A stretch of 64,000 nucleotides of DNA from Ipomoea triloba (lineage: Eukaryota; Streptophyta; Magnoliopsida; Solanales; Convolvulaceae). The DNA lies in the NCBI RefSeq assembly GCF_003576645.1, contig NC_044916.1:17352592-17416591 (forward strand), given 5' to 3'. The position numbers and the translations under genes were made by a program. Position 1 is the stretch's first letter. Each line of letters opens with the position of its first letter. The notes under the pieces were generated by a model. The model worked only from the letters and a program-made list of their open reading frames with translations, was not told where the DNA came from and made no database searches. Shown here one piece after another: positions 12,471 through 23,851 of the stretch.

Positions 12471-12690
12471 TCAAGTTCTAGTGCTGCCTCCATTAGGTAC
12501 GCATAAATGCACTACAAAGTTATTAGATGTATGTAGTGTATTTTTTGGTGTGTGGTGCATTTGTGCATTTCATTATGGTGCATTTTTGAACACTATGTGA
12601 TGCATTTATGCATAATAAATGGTGTAATTCACACCAATCGCAAGGAAAAACCTATTCGCATTTGATCAAGTATATGTATATGTATGTATG

Positions 12691-12694
<4 letters not shown>
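12469..12694 (+). repeat. Dispersed repeat flanked by TA arrays, copy 2
   Basis: It shares ATAAATGCACTACAAAGT and GCATTTGATCAAGT with 7532-7674 and sits between TA-type microsatellites on both sides (12416-12468 and 12697-12727). That arrangement resembles rice Micron elements, which insert into TA arrays. The assignment is an analogy only. Confidence 0.55.

Positions 12695-12696
<2 letters not shown>

Positions 12697-12727
<31 letters not shown>
12697..12727. repeat. (TA)n microsatellite
   Basis: This is a TA run preceded by a short TATG run. The open frame reading through it (YIYIYI) is an artefact. Confidence 0.9.
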
Positions 12728-12730
<3 letters not shown>

Positions 12731-14332
12731 TTAATGAAAGGCCAGGTGTATTACAAGCTAGCAAATCCCATAAAAATCAAGCCCCACCTTGCCATTTCAA
12801 AGGGTGGAACCTAATTAATTATTTTCTAAAATAAAATTAGATGTTGTTGTTAATTTATATTTTAGGAGTCACTTAGAATTGTACGGATGTAAAAAAAATA
12901 GTGATGAATTGTAACTATGATGATGTAACATGCATTATGATTTATTTTTTAAAGTGAGAGTGTATTTTAGGGGTGCAAATAGTTTAATTGGGGAGGGGAG
13001 GGGGCAATTGTTATATGATGGATCAGTGTTCATATTCTATTGTGAACTCTGATTCACAAATTTTGTATCTTCATTTAACACATTTTGTACTTACACTTAT
13101 CAATTTCTATACATGTAAATAGATAATTTGTTAATTGCTAATACATAATATGATAACTATAGGTACAGAAACTATCAACTGTAGTATAAAATGTCTCAAC
13201 TACAGATACAGAATTTGAAAGTTATTTTGGTATAATTTGCAAGGTAAACTATTAATGCAAGGTTGACTGGTCCATGGTATAATTTGCCAGGGGAGTAAGG
13301 GAATGCATATAGAATCATTGTTTTGATGACAAAATGAGAAGTATAATTATATCCAAACAACGAATATAAGGAGTTTTATTTTTTTTTTATTTTTTTAATA
13401 TTTTAATACAAGGGAGATAGAAACTAAAAGAGATTAAACAAATCCAAGCATAAAAGCACCAATGGTTGTAATTATTTAATTTATAGGAAAATCCACTATC
13501 GCCACTCAAAAATGCGTTATGATAAAGCTTGTCTTATGACCTTAGTCGACAAATGATTACAATAATATAAATCAACCTAGGCTACGCATAGCCAACTGGC
13601 TCAAGCCAATACGGTTAATATGTTGCTCCCACAAGAAGTTGAACTTAAAACTTTATGATTATCAAACCAACTATTCTACTATTTTGACTGAAGTTTGCTC
13701 TAAAAAATTGTCATTCTTGACACGTGTGATCGTACGTACATGGTACATTGCCATCTAATCTACTCAAACCATACAAAATTAATTACTTCCCTGTATGCAT
13801 GTGTAATGATGCAAACTCAATCCTGAAGTGTAAAAATTTTGTTCAAATTATTACTTTTGATATATGGTTTGAAGTATAAGTAATGTTTGTGGTTATGAAA
13901 TAGATCAGACAAATACATGTGATGTAATGGCCCCCAACAATACGCAATTTTGTATAAAGAAAATGAAACTACACTCCAAAACTAGAGAATAATAATAGGT
14001 CCACAATCTACTAACCTAATGTAGATCCTAGATCTTGGTCCGACCTATAAATCATTAATTAACAAATTAATGGGATTTAATTCTCTAAGTACTATTTTCT
14101 TCAATTCTTGGATCTGCCGACTGCAGCCAACTTCAAGCACAATAGTAATAACAATAAAAATAATGATATCCCAAAAAGTGTAAAGGCACTTATTTTTAGT
14201 TAGTGGTAGTATTAAAAAATAAAAAAGAATTGAAAAGTATCATCTAGAGGAGCCAGATTTGCAAAACAACAAAATATTTATTTTTATTTATTTCTTTTAT
14301 TTTTTCCACAAATAATTTAATATGGGAGTGAA
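12728..14332. other. Gene-free AT-rich stretch
   Basis: No gene is recognised. A possible short tRNA-like retroposon near 13570-13690 (TAGCCAACTGGC followed by GAAGTTGAACT) lacks a clear tail or target duplication. Confidence 0.45.
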
Positions 14333-14342
14333 GTCAGTGAAC

Positions 14343-14894
14343 CGCAAATTATATCGTGGACCGTGGTCCACAATGCATTGTGATTGTGGACCGTGTATCA
14401 AAACGACGTCGTTTTGATTAATGAAAACAGATGGATGAATTCGCGCCACTCACTTTCAGTTCATATACACTGCAGTTACATTTCAACACAACTACAGTTA
14501 CATTTCAACACAACTACAGTTAAATTTTGATATAACTACAGTTTCATTCGATAATATAAAAACACAAATGTGAAACTGCTATTCAGTATTAGTTCATATA
14601 TACTGCAGTTACATTTCAACACAACTACAGTTACATTTCGATATAACTACAGTTTCATTCGATAATATAAAACACAAATGTGAAACTGTTATTCAGTATC
14701 AGTTCATATACACTGCAGTTACATTTCGATATAACTACAGTTTCATTCGATATATCAAAACAACTGTAAGGCAGTATCTTTTGAGATGAACTGTAGTGTC
14801 AATTACGGGCTCCGTCTCCCACTTACTGAAACGACGTCGTTTTGGGACCACGGTCCACAATGCATTGTGGACCGCGGTCCACCATATAAAGACT
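14343..14894. mobile_element. Mutator-like non-autonomous element with 10-bp target duplication
   Basis: It is flanked by perfect direct repeats GTCAGTGAAC at 14333-14342 and 14895-14904. The ends are inverted: CGCAAATTATATCGTGGACC on the left and, read inversely, AGTCTTTATATGGTGGACC on the right. Just inside both ends are self-complementary blocks (GTGGTCCACAATGCATTGTG type) and the palindrome AACGACGTCGTTTT. The centre holds about three tandem units with CTGCAGTTACATTTC and ACTACAGTTTCATTCGATA. Target size and ends fit the Mutator superfamily. No transposase is present. Confidence 0.8.
14459..14800. repeat. Internal minisatellite of the Mutator-like element
   Basis: About three diverged units begin near 14459, 14590 and 14702. 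Each starts GTTCATATACACTGCAG or close, and contains ACTACAGTTTCATTCGAT. Confidence 0.8.
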
Positions 14895-14904
14895 GTCAGT
14901 GAAC

Positions 14905-15531
14905 TGCTGAACAGGGAAAAATATCAAGAATTTATTTTTGTAAATATTGAAAAATAACACGCCTCTTTCCAAATTTAAAATACTTTTAATGATTAAAATG
15001 TCATACACCTTCTTAATCTAATCTGTCACACATGGTCTTTCTATTATGGTTTACTTCTCATGTGTAATTTATGAGTTATATATTATATAGGAGCAATGTT
15101 TATCCCGTGCACACGTCGGATAGTGGTTACGAATTTTTTTGGTCACAAAATAATAATAATAAAAAAATAAAAAAAAAAACAAAAAATAAAAAAAAAACCA
15201 CTCGATAGAAAAAATGGAGAGTATAATTTATTATTGATGAGTAATGCTAACAAAGTGTACTAAAAATACTAGTTAATTAAATGTCATTAAATGTTCAGAT
15301 ATTGTAACAAGAGGCCGGTATAATGAATAAAGAGAGTACAAGTGACAACTTGTAGAGAGTTATAGGCCTTGTTTAGCAATCACTGGTTAGCGGGTTAGCA
15401 GATTATATTAGCGGTTCATAGATAGTGGAGTTGTTCATAGATAGTGGATTGTATCAACGGTTTGTAAAACGATGCTTGGTAAAATTAACTATTTAGATTA
15501 GCGATTAACATGTAAAAAGACCTAAAATGAC
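14905..15531. other. Gene-free AT-rich stretch
   Basis: This stretch contains an A-rich tract near 15150-15200 and a segment at 15405-15450 with a near-tandem repeat of GTTCATAGATAGTGGA. No gene is recognised. Confidence 0.5.
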
Positions 15532-15588
<57 letters not shown>

Positions 15589-15609
15589 TTATTATTATTA
15601 TTATTATTA
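15532..15609. repeat. (ATA)n then (ATT)n microsatellite
   Basis: An ATA/TAA run to 15586 is followed by its complement ATT run from 15588, so the two halves can pair as a hairpin. Confidence 0.9.
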
Positions 15610-15673
15610 ATTTTATTATGCAATAATAAATAATAACATGATAAAATTATAATACAATAATAATAATAATAAC

Positions 15674-15794
15674 GAGGTTGTCTTCCTCGTCGCTGCTGAA
15701 CAAACCTTTGTATCCGAACGCGAGGAAGTCGTCGAAGTCGGAGCTGGGAGAGGCAGCCGAGAGAGGCAGCCGGAGCTTGGAGATCGAGTCACTG
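15674..15794 (-). pseudogene. Short GC-rich gene-like fragment, origin unknown
   Basis: This is a GC-rich island inside AT-rich DNA. On the minus strand it is open for about 44 codons with coding-like composition, including SDFDDFLAFGYKGLFSSDEED. LFSSD occurs at both ends, from a short direct repeat (TGCTGAACAAA) that flanks the island. There is no start, stop or splice context. It could be a captured exon fragment. I do not recognise the parent gene. Confidence 0.3.
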
Positions 15795-15884
15795 CTGAAC
15801 AAATATTTTATCTGACTTAATTGTTTTTTTTTTTAATTAATAAAGCTTACATGTACTCCATCTCATATATTTTCTATATTTACA

Positions 15885-17005
15885 ATCTTAATAAGAGCCA
15901 ATAAAGTTAGGATTATAATGAGAAACAAAAAATGTTGGTTGTAATTATTTATTTAAACGAATGGTTCATATTATTTTGGTTTTAGTAATTTTATGATTTT
16001 CGATCTTTACCTTCTATTATATTATTTTCTTTCCTTAAATAACCCCACATTCTGTTAGTATAAACTTTAGTAACGGAATATTCCGTTAATTTTAACTTAC
16101 CCATCAATTTCTATATGAAAGGTCTTAGGTTCAAACCACATCCCAATCAGAGTTGGCATAATTGTTAAACATGTACTCCGTACTATGTTAGAGTATATTA
16201 TATTGAAAAGTAAATACCCACTCTATTACTCTTTTTAAATTAAATAAATTAGCATCTACAAAAAAAAACATTATAAAAAAATTTAAAAAGAGCTATAATT
16301 TCATTAGTTATATTATCTTTATTTTATACAATAAAACTTATTCATTATCAAAAAAATTAAAAAAGAGATATAATATCATTAGTTATATGTCTTAAATTTT
16401 AACAATAAAAATTATTCATTATTAAAAAATAAAAAAGAGATATAATTTCATTAGTTACATTATCTTTATTTTCTACAATGTAAAGATTCCTTACCTTCAA
16501 ATTCATTAATTAATTATAGTCATTACATTATTCATTGTCTTTTTTACACTATATTGTAATTACATGTTCCGTATCAAAGTTATAATACAAACTAATGTTA
16601 TATATTTATTCACCAATTATTCTATTAATAACATTGAATTTTTTTTTTAAAAAAATAATTTGAAACAAATCATATTAACTACTTGGGGAGAATTTGTTGA
16701 CAAAGAAGACATTCAAATAACCCAATAAATTGAAGCAGAAAATTACCCCGTGATATTGTTTGGACTACATCACAGGTGTTCACTTTAAAGGTAAATCGTA
16801 TTTCTTTATTAATATGATTTAAAATGTATAAATTTTTATTACCAAAAGTAATATTTATTTATACTATCATTTTTAGACTATTATTTTTACAAAATTGCAA
16901 ACATTTATTTTAGTGACAATTATAATCAACCTGTCATATATTATCTTACATTCATATACTTTGAATTAACAATTTAAATAAACAAATTCAACATTCAATG
17001 GTCTG
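15885..17005 (+). mobile_element. Helitron-related remnant
   Basis: Several blocks match the intact Helitron at 39720-41224 in the same order: CTTAATAAGAGCCAA at the start, AAAGGTCTTAGGTTC, ACTACTTGGGGAGAATTTGTTGAC, and TTCATATACTTTGA near the end. (The third block is quoted only in part as ACTACTTGGGG.) The recognisable 3' hairpin and CTAG are missing, so the 3' end is lost or has diverged. Confidence 0.7.
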
Positions 17006-17017
17006 GGTACTCGTAAT

Positions 17018-17312
17018 GAATTGCAATTCAATGGGTGTGAGAAATAAAAAAAGAGATGCAATGGCACTACTACCCTTGATTATTATTATTATTATTATTA
17101 TTACACAAGAACATTTTAGTCTTTATATCATTTCTTCCTGTTCTATTCCTAATAATTATATTTCTCCCTACTAAACAATGTAATTTAAATTCCTACTTTA
17201 TTTCCATCTTATCATTTTTTCCATGAATTGCAATTCTTTTCCCTCTTATATCTTTTCCCCAACCAAACGCCCTTTGAATTGCAATTCATAGGATATCCAT
17301 GAATTGCAATTC
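17018..17312. repeat. Four copies of a 12-bp palindrome upstream of the RopGAP gene
   Basis: GAATTGCAATTC occurs at 17018-17029, 17225-17236, 17276-17287 and 17301-17312. It may belong to terminal regions of an unrecognised transposon (AACCAAACG-type flanks nearby) rather than being a regulatory cluster. Confidence 0.75.
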
Positions 17313-17871
17313 AACCAAATGAGGGAATTATAATTCCGAAAAATTGCAAATCCCTCCAGCCAAACATTCTAATTGAGATCACTAAAGAATTGTAGTGGAA
17401 TGTAATGCAATTCATGTCAACCAAACAGCTTGTAAGTTCTATTTTTTTGACTAGATTTACCTTATTATGAACTTGAGATAAATTTATAGGGTCTAAAATA
17501 TACGAAGTAGTTTGATAAATTAGACAAATTTGGGTTATTAAAAAAATAAAACAATATTATTTTCAAAAAAAAAAAAAAAAACAAACAGTGATATCAATGC
17601 TACTTGGCTAGCTTTCCTAGGATTTCCCAAGAGTAAGCAAAAGCCAGTGAAGCAAATACAAAGAACAGTGTGTTGGGAAGGAGAATGTAACGAAAGTGCA
17701 TATGCTAAATGGTAATGATGTTAAAGTCTCACCATCCTTAAACGCCTTTACTTGAATCCAACTCTACTCCATCCCCATTCCAATTTTCTCTCTTCCTCTG
17801 CAATCCACCAAACCGCCTTTCAGAAAATTCCAAGAAAACATTTAAAAAAAAAAAAAGATTAAATTTTTGCA

Positions 17872-20800
17872 ATGCTTTCTTCATCTTCAAGCTCCATACC
17901 TAGAGATAATGATGGGTTGCACCAAGAGGCCTCTCTGGGCACTAGTATTTCTCCCTCTGTAGCTGTGTACACAAGAAATACTCCAGAGATACTATTAGAG
18001 CATCAGGAGGAATTGGTGGTAGAGAGGAAGCAGAAAAAGAGGAGAGAGAGGGAGGAAGGAGATCAGCTGTCTCTGTTGGCTGTTTTAGTCACTGTGTTTA
18101 GGAAATCATTGGTGTCTTCTTGTAAGAGCATTGAGGAGCATCTCTCCTCTTCTCCTTCTTCTTCTTCTTCTTCTTCTTCTTCTTTCTGTTCTTCTTCAGC
18201 TTCTGCCATGGAGATTAGTTGGCCTAGCAATGTCAGACATGTTGCCCATGTCACCTTTGATAGATTCAATGGCTTTCTTGGCCTCCCTGTTGAATTTGAA
18301 CCTGAAGTCCCCAGAAGACCCCCTAGTGCCAGGTTTTTTTCCAATTTATTTCCTTTTTTTTGACTGAGTGTGTTAAAATTGTAAAAATGGGGTTTTTTTT
18401 TCTTCCTGTTCATTGGTAAATTTTTGGGTATACAAATGGGTCATATTTTGCCTCTGCTACCTTTTGTTCTCCAGTACTGTTCTCAATTCAATGATAAAAT
18501 AGGGTAAAAAAAAATGAAAATTACTACAGATATTCAGCCTGTAAATTCAAAGTCTGGGTTTTTCTTGTTTTGTTTTTCTTGTGCATCTGTGTTCTGGGGG
18601 TTGGGGAAGGGGGGGGGGGGGGAAGGGGTTCATTCAAAGCAGTATTGATTGCTTCAAAAGTACTGTCAGTCCATTTAAATAATCTAGGAAATTGACAGCT
18701 TTCTGCACCATATAATCAAGTTGGCAAGGGCAGAAACTTCTTCTGAGTTTTAAAGATGTGATTTTTAATTCTACAAGGCAGAGGAATTTGCAGCTTTTGC
18801 TTTGCCTAATCATACCCAGTAGTTTATCTCCTTGTAGCATGCATTATATCTTCTTTATTAAACAAAATACTGAGAAAATCCTGTATTAAAATCTCAGAAA
18901 AAAAAACATTGTATAGTAGCACACTTAAGTTTTTGTCATTGGATAAAGAACATTTGTTTTATAAGATATGTCAACTTTCTTTGCAAAGAGTAAGTTGAAT
19001 TTGTTGTTTCTCATTGTATTCCATCCCTATTAATGTTTGAAAGGGATGTATCACCTCTGGGAAGTTAATTAGTCCATGAAGAGTTCTTATAACAGCTGGA
19101 GAAAATGACATGCTTAGCTTCATGCTCGTCCATTTAAAATAGTTAGGCTCAATTATTTTTCGCGTTCTGAAATTGGAGATAATGTTGCTGTATCCATCGT
19201 TCTATTTTGTACTAATATAGGCTGTGTGTCCCAAACTGTGAAGAAGTGTAGAGTAGTGCAGAACACAAATAGAAGTAACCTAGGATTGATATCTTAACCT
19301 AGGATCTTAACCTTCATGAGTCTATTTGATCTCTGAAACGCCATATATATGTTGCTAACTAGCTGCTCGAGGGCTGCAGTAAGCCAGCCAGCATAGGTCA
19401 TAGTTTGGACTAGGATGCTTTTAGTATTTATGCTTACTGTTTGCTCTCGGCATCTAAGTTCTGATCGAATAGAGTTAATGGGTAACATTTTTCATAATTT
19501 GTTTTCTGTTATGGTGGTTACTGATTATCTTAAAGCCTCTTGTTAGTCTGCTGTGATCATAACAATCTTGATGCTTACGATCCTGATGATTCTATATTCT
19601 TATGTAGTACGAGAGTGTTTGGTGTTTCGACAGAGTGTATGCAACTCTCGTTTGACTCCAGAGGGAATTGTGTGCCTACAATACTCTTGATGATGCAAGG
19701 ACGCTTGTATACACAAGGCGGCTTGCAGGTACAACTACTACGTTTTAGGAATTGGGAGCTTCAAGTTAACCGCACTAACTGAATGTTTGTAGTAACCCTT
19801 CAATTTCAACTTGCAGGCGGAAGGCATATTCAGAATTAACGCTGAAAATGGGCAGGAAGAGATGGTTAGGGAGCAGTTAAATAGCGGGATTGTGCCAAAT
19901 GACATCGATGTTCACTGCTTAGCTGGTCTCATTAAGGTATTATTGCTCATCATAACTGACAAGCTAGCAAACGTTTTTGGGTTCTGTATCATTTTCACGT
20001 GAATATGTGGTTTCTATAGGCTTGGTTTAGAGAACTCCCGAGGGGAGTACTGGACTCGCTCTCGCCAGAGGAAGTTATGCGCGCTCAATCAGAAGAAGAA
20101 TGCGTTCGGCTTGTGAGGCTTCTCCCGCCAACAGAAGCTTCGCTGTTAGACTGGGCAATAAACCTGATGGCCGATGTTGCTGAAATGGAACAACTTAATA
20201 AAATGAATGCGCGGAATATTGCCATGGTTTTTGCACCTAACATGACTCAGGTAGAAGACTAAAACTTCATTCTGCTCAAAAGTTATTTGTATTAGACATG
20301 TTGGGCAGAGGCCGGTAAATGGTCAAGTCCATCAATTGGTAGTTAGGTATATTGTTGGGCAGAGGCCGATGAACGGTCAAGTCCAGCATCCTGCCTCTCG
20401 AAAATGTGATGGTGGTTAGAAAATAAAGTTGTACCTTTGCTACGAGCTATAACTTTTTTGGCGTTGTGGTAAACGTTTGATCTTAACAAGTGATATCAAA
20501 GCCAGGGTAGTTAAGACGGGCAGACATAGAAGGGCGGAACACAGTTTACTATCAGTTTAAACTTTTAGTTGAAACGGAATACATCTTTCAAATGCGCACT
20601 TATTCAGCTATTTCTCTCGTGTTGCCTATGCTTGCAGATGGCAGATCCCTTGACAGCGCTGATGTACGCTGTTCAAGTTATGAACTTTCTCAAGATTCTC
20701 ATAGAGAGGACCCTGCAAGACCGAGAAGAATGTATAATAGAAGCTGGTCCAGCGCCAGACTTGGAGCCGTTCGATGAAAACGGGCATCACAGCACTGCTC

Positions 20801-21231
20801 ACCCGACAACTCAAGAGGAAAACGAGAGTGATCATGAAGAGGAACAAAACGTGCAGCCCAAAAAAACATCCTCAGATGGTGCCACCGAAGAGGAGGCTGC
20901 AGCTTCCGGTTTTCTGAGCTCCATTGAAAACATCCTCCCCGGGGGAAATGGGAACAACATTAGAGATGATCACCCTGGCGAAATACTGAACCAGTCTGAT
21001 GAAGCCAGGGATGGAAGTGAAGGCTGGAACGCTGTCACAACGAGTGTAAGAGTCCAATCAAAACCCCGAAGAGCTAAAAGCACGCAATCGAGTAGCTCCA
21101 ATCCAAAGAAGGCCTCCAACAAAAGAATCATCACCGAGCTCCAAGCGGTGAAAAATGCAGAGAAGAACAAAGAGGTTAGCATCCTGGACCGCCTAAATTC
21201 TCAGACAGAAAGGATAGAAGCTTGGAGGTGA
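17872..21231 (+). CDS. CRIB-domain Rho-of-plants GTPase-activating protein (RopGAP)
   Basis: It stimulates GTP hydrolysis by ROP small GTPases, switching off polarity, hormone and oxygen-response signalling at the plasma membrane. Five exons: 17872-18332, 19608-19728, 19817-19936, 20020-20250, 20638-21231. All have GT-AG borders and keep frame, giving 508 residues. A Ser-rich N-terminus holds a Glu/Arg/Lys stretch (about 45-62) and a long Ser run (about 92-110). The CRIB motif spans residues 115-140 (ISWPSNVRHVAHVTF...). The RhoGAP domain runs about 175-320, with the arginine finger predicted at R200 in EGIFRI and the KAWFRELP block. The acidic, Ser-rich C-terminal tail ends in ERIEAWR. CRIB followed by RhoGAP is diagnostic of plant RopGAPs. 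The start is the first ATG, after a CT-rich leader. The tail and Ser runs are poorly constrained. Confidence 0.92.
20301..20385. repeat. Direct repeat in RopGAP intron 4
   Basis: GTTGGGCAGAGGCCG followed by GGTCAAGTCCA occurs twice, starting near 20301 and 20355. Further on, GTGATATCAAAGCCAGGG near 20490 resembles a retroelement primer site. The intron may contain a small, decayed retroelement fragment. Confidence 0.6.
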
Positions 21232-21650
21232 AACAAATCTGCAGATTGTGTGGTGCTTGTTCAAGGAAGTTATGTGCATTGTGATTTATATTTGGTTTTT
21301 ATGCAAATTGTGTATTACGGTATTCATTTATTTTTAATCCTATCCTTTTTGGTGAAGTTCTTCAATCTGCTGATCCACTTCCCTAACCCATTTTATGACC
21401 TCCCATCTTTTTGTTTTTGAGTGAAGACTTTTTCTATATGAATATTATGCAAAATCTGTGGCCATTTAATATAATTTATTCATTGTTACAAGTCTCTCTT
21501 CTCTCTTGTGTCACTCAATTCTTTTATTGTTCTGTAATAGTACTCAAAAAAAAAAAAGATAATATATATAATCTTATTATGGTAATATATTGGCTTAAGA
21601 TTAAATATATATCTAATCTAAAAACTAATTAGTGTGAATGAAATTTATAC
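21232..21650. other. RopGAP 3' flank
   Basis: T-rich sequence follows the stop codon and presumably includes the 3' untranslated region. No specific polyadenylation site is called. Confidence 0.4.
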
Positions 21651-22022
21651 TTTTCATTTAGAGTTGATTCCATTTTTTGTCCGTAGTTGGCAGTCCACTT
21701 TTAAATACTTTTAAATACTTTTAAATACTTTCAAATACTTTTAAAATGATGGATTTAATTGACTTTTGTAGAGTTTTTGTAAACTTTTCTAGAATCTTTT
21801 AAATTTTTAAATACTTTGTAAGAGTTTATAAATATCTGTACAACAAACGTTTATAAACTTTTAAATACTTTTTAATACACCCTTACAAACATTCCATAAC
21901 TTCTATTAATATATTATTAATAATTTTCTTACAAAAATATACTTTTATAAATCATAAATAAATTAATGAATTGATAAAAATAAAAAATAAATAAGAATCT
22001 CTCAAAAATTCAACTAAACACA

Positions 22023-22028
<6 letters not shown>

Positions 22029-22085
<57 letters not shown>
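22029..22085. repeat. (TA)n microsatellite
   Basis: This is an uninterrupted TA run. Confidence 0.95.
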
Positions 22086-22090
<5 letters not shown>

Positions 22091-22249
22091 CACAAATGTA
22101 GGAAGAAGTATAATTAAATAAAAATTTAAATTAAAAATTTTGCATCTCGCTGCAACAAGCTGCTGCTCGCAATAGCATCTGCTTGCTGCTGCGATCAGCA
22201 ATTTTTTTTTTTGCGCGATCATGAGAGTCGTAGTTTTAAGTGGTTGAAT

Positions 22250-23690
22250 TTTTGAGTGTCGTCCTCTAGGAATGGCTAGGAGGGATTCGAGTAGCAAGGG
22301 ATTAAACACGAGTTCATCAAGTGTTTGAAAACTAACCAAAATGATGTATTTGATTGCATGAGATCAAGATAAAATAAGTAATTGATTAAAGTACTAAACA
22401 ATGATAAAGAATAGGATTTAAATCAAATAACCATGTACAAATACTTCTTTAATGCTCTAAGATTCTAGGCTAAACAATACTCAACTATGAAGTGAGGGAA
22501 TCACGTTAATTCCAATGCCACTCTCGTGGACATTAGCTACCACCAAAGTTTTAATCTCATTCTCATAGCAATTAGACTAGGTGATGTATTTAATCAAACA
22601 CCTTGTGAGCATAATCTCTTCCAACTTCACTTTCTCAAGGGCAAGTTAGAAATGTGGGAAGGATTGACCATGGTGAATCCCTATTCTCATAGGTGAAACA
22701 CCGATTCCATAAAGCTCTTGAAATGTTGGATCCTAACCAAGCAAGTGTCAAATAATTTCCTAATTCCACAATCACATTCATAATAAGAACAATGCAAAAC
22801 CTATATTTAACAATTCAAATCATGTAAGCATTCATACAAGGCAATTCAATTCAAATCCCTAAAGGATTTAACTACTCATAATGGAATTAGAAACTAAAAC
22901 AATTGGAGTAATAGGCAATGAAGTTAAATGCAAAAAGAAATTTAAGAATTGAAAGAAGAAGAAATTGAAATTCTTACTTGATTGAATTCATAATGTTTGA
23001 ATCTGAAATTGTAATGAAATTGATAATTACAAAGAGTAATCCTTCTCTAAATCTTCTTCAAAAGTAATGGAATTGCATGAATAAAATGATCTAAAGTGTT
23101 TGTGGAGAGAAAAACTAAAAGAAAACTTAGAAAATTTTGAAAGATAAACTAAAAATAAAGCCTATAGCTATTTATAGTTGGAGAAATCGCGCCCAAAAAT
23201 CGCCACCAATTTGCCTGGTCAAGGTGGTGGTCACGGTGTGACCACTATCGTGACCAAGCCACGACTTTGCAGATTTCAGTAGTCACTTTGATGGTCACGA
23301 CATGACCAGCAAAGTGACCACTGAAATCAGGAAAGTGGTCACGGTGGTCATTGTGGAGGTCACGGCGTGACCTCCACCGTGACTCCCGTGACCACTTTCT
23401 GATCAGCGGTCATCAAGCTGCTGGTCCTGGTGGTACGGTTTGACTTAAATCCTTGTTCCATTGCTCCGTTGAACTTTGTTATGATTTTGGCCATTCATTC
23501 TTGCATCATTTTGTCTTGAATTCATCCCGATTCGCCTTCATTTTACGCTTCATCATGCTTAGGTCTCGGTTTTCAATCATTGCGCCATAAACACCTGAAA
23601 TATACTTTGTTCTTGCACGAATACATAAAATTAACTTAAAAGTTAGTACAATTAAAGCATATTTATATGTTCGCCGGTTCACCATCAACC
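22250..23690 (-). mobile_element. Non-coding LTR-retrotransposon-like sequence (minus strand)
   Basis: Read on the minus strand, a TATA-like CTATAAATAG lies at 23177-23168. A long leader follows with no coding potential, continuing to about 22250 (including GGTTAGGATCC near 22740-22725). This layout resembles the LTR and leader of a gypsy or LARD-type element. No gag-pol, primer site or paired LTR was identified. Confidence 0.45.
23222..23410. repeat. Cluster of GGTCA/TGACC palindromes
   Basis: Near-perfect palindromes lie at 23227-23245 (GTGGTCACGGTGTGACCAC), 23292-23308 (TGGTCACGACATGACCA) and 23355-23375 (GGAGGTCACGGCGTGACC followed by TCC). A larger one pairs TTTCAGTAGTCACTTTG near 23272 with CAAAGTGACCACTGAAA near 23309. 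The cluster lies upstream of the TATA-like site of the LTR-like sequence, where an LTR enhancer region would be. Confidence 0.85.
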
Positions 23691-23692
23691 AC

Positions 23693-23851
23693 GTGTTTCA
23701 TGAAGGAAACCATTGCGCGGATCACCTAGCCAACATGGGCCAACTTTCGAGATGGCGTACCACGAGGTTTGGAATGAACCTTCGGATACGTTGCGTATGT
23801 TGCTTGTTGGCGACATGCATCAGGTCGTGGCGACTCACCTAAAAAAAAAAA
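23693..23851 (+). mobile_element. 3' end fragment of a LINE (L1-type)
   Basis: The first frame reads INHVFHEGNHCADHLANMG, matching the end of the RNase H domain of plant L1 elements (EGNxCADxLAN motif). After a frameshift another frame reads ETLRMLLVGDMHQV-like residues (seen as TLRMLLVGDMHQVVATHL), typical of the LINE C-terminus. A run of eleven A (23841-23851) follows as the tail. The fragment is 5'-truncated and frameshifted. Confidence 0.7.

Noticed and set aside
13560..13690. Possible fourth SINE (TAGCCAACTGGC and GTTGAACT)
   Set aside because: No tail and no convincing target duplication were found.
18131..18367. Poly-Leu frame in the same region on the plus strand
   Set aside because: It is a shifted reading of the same repeat, overlapping a well-supported exon.
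18063..18413. 116-codon minus-strand frame with a poly-Glu run opposite RopGAP exon 1
   Set aside because: It is the shadow of the TCT/CTT serine repeat of the real gene.
20626..21182. Several open frames opposite and alongside RopGAP exon 5
   Set aside because: They are shadows of a long GC-balanced exon and show no recognisable domain.
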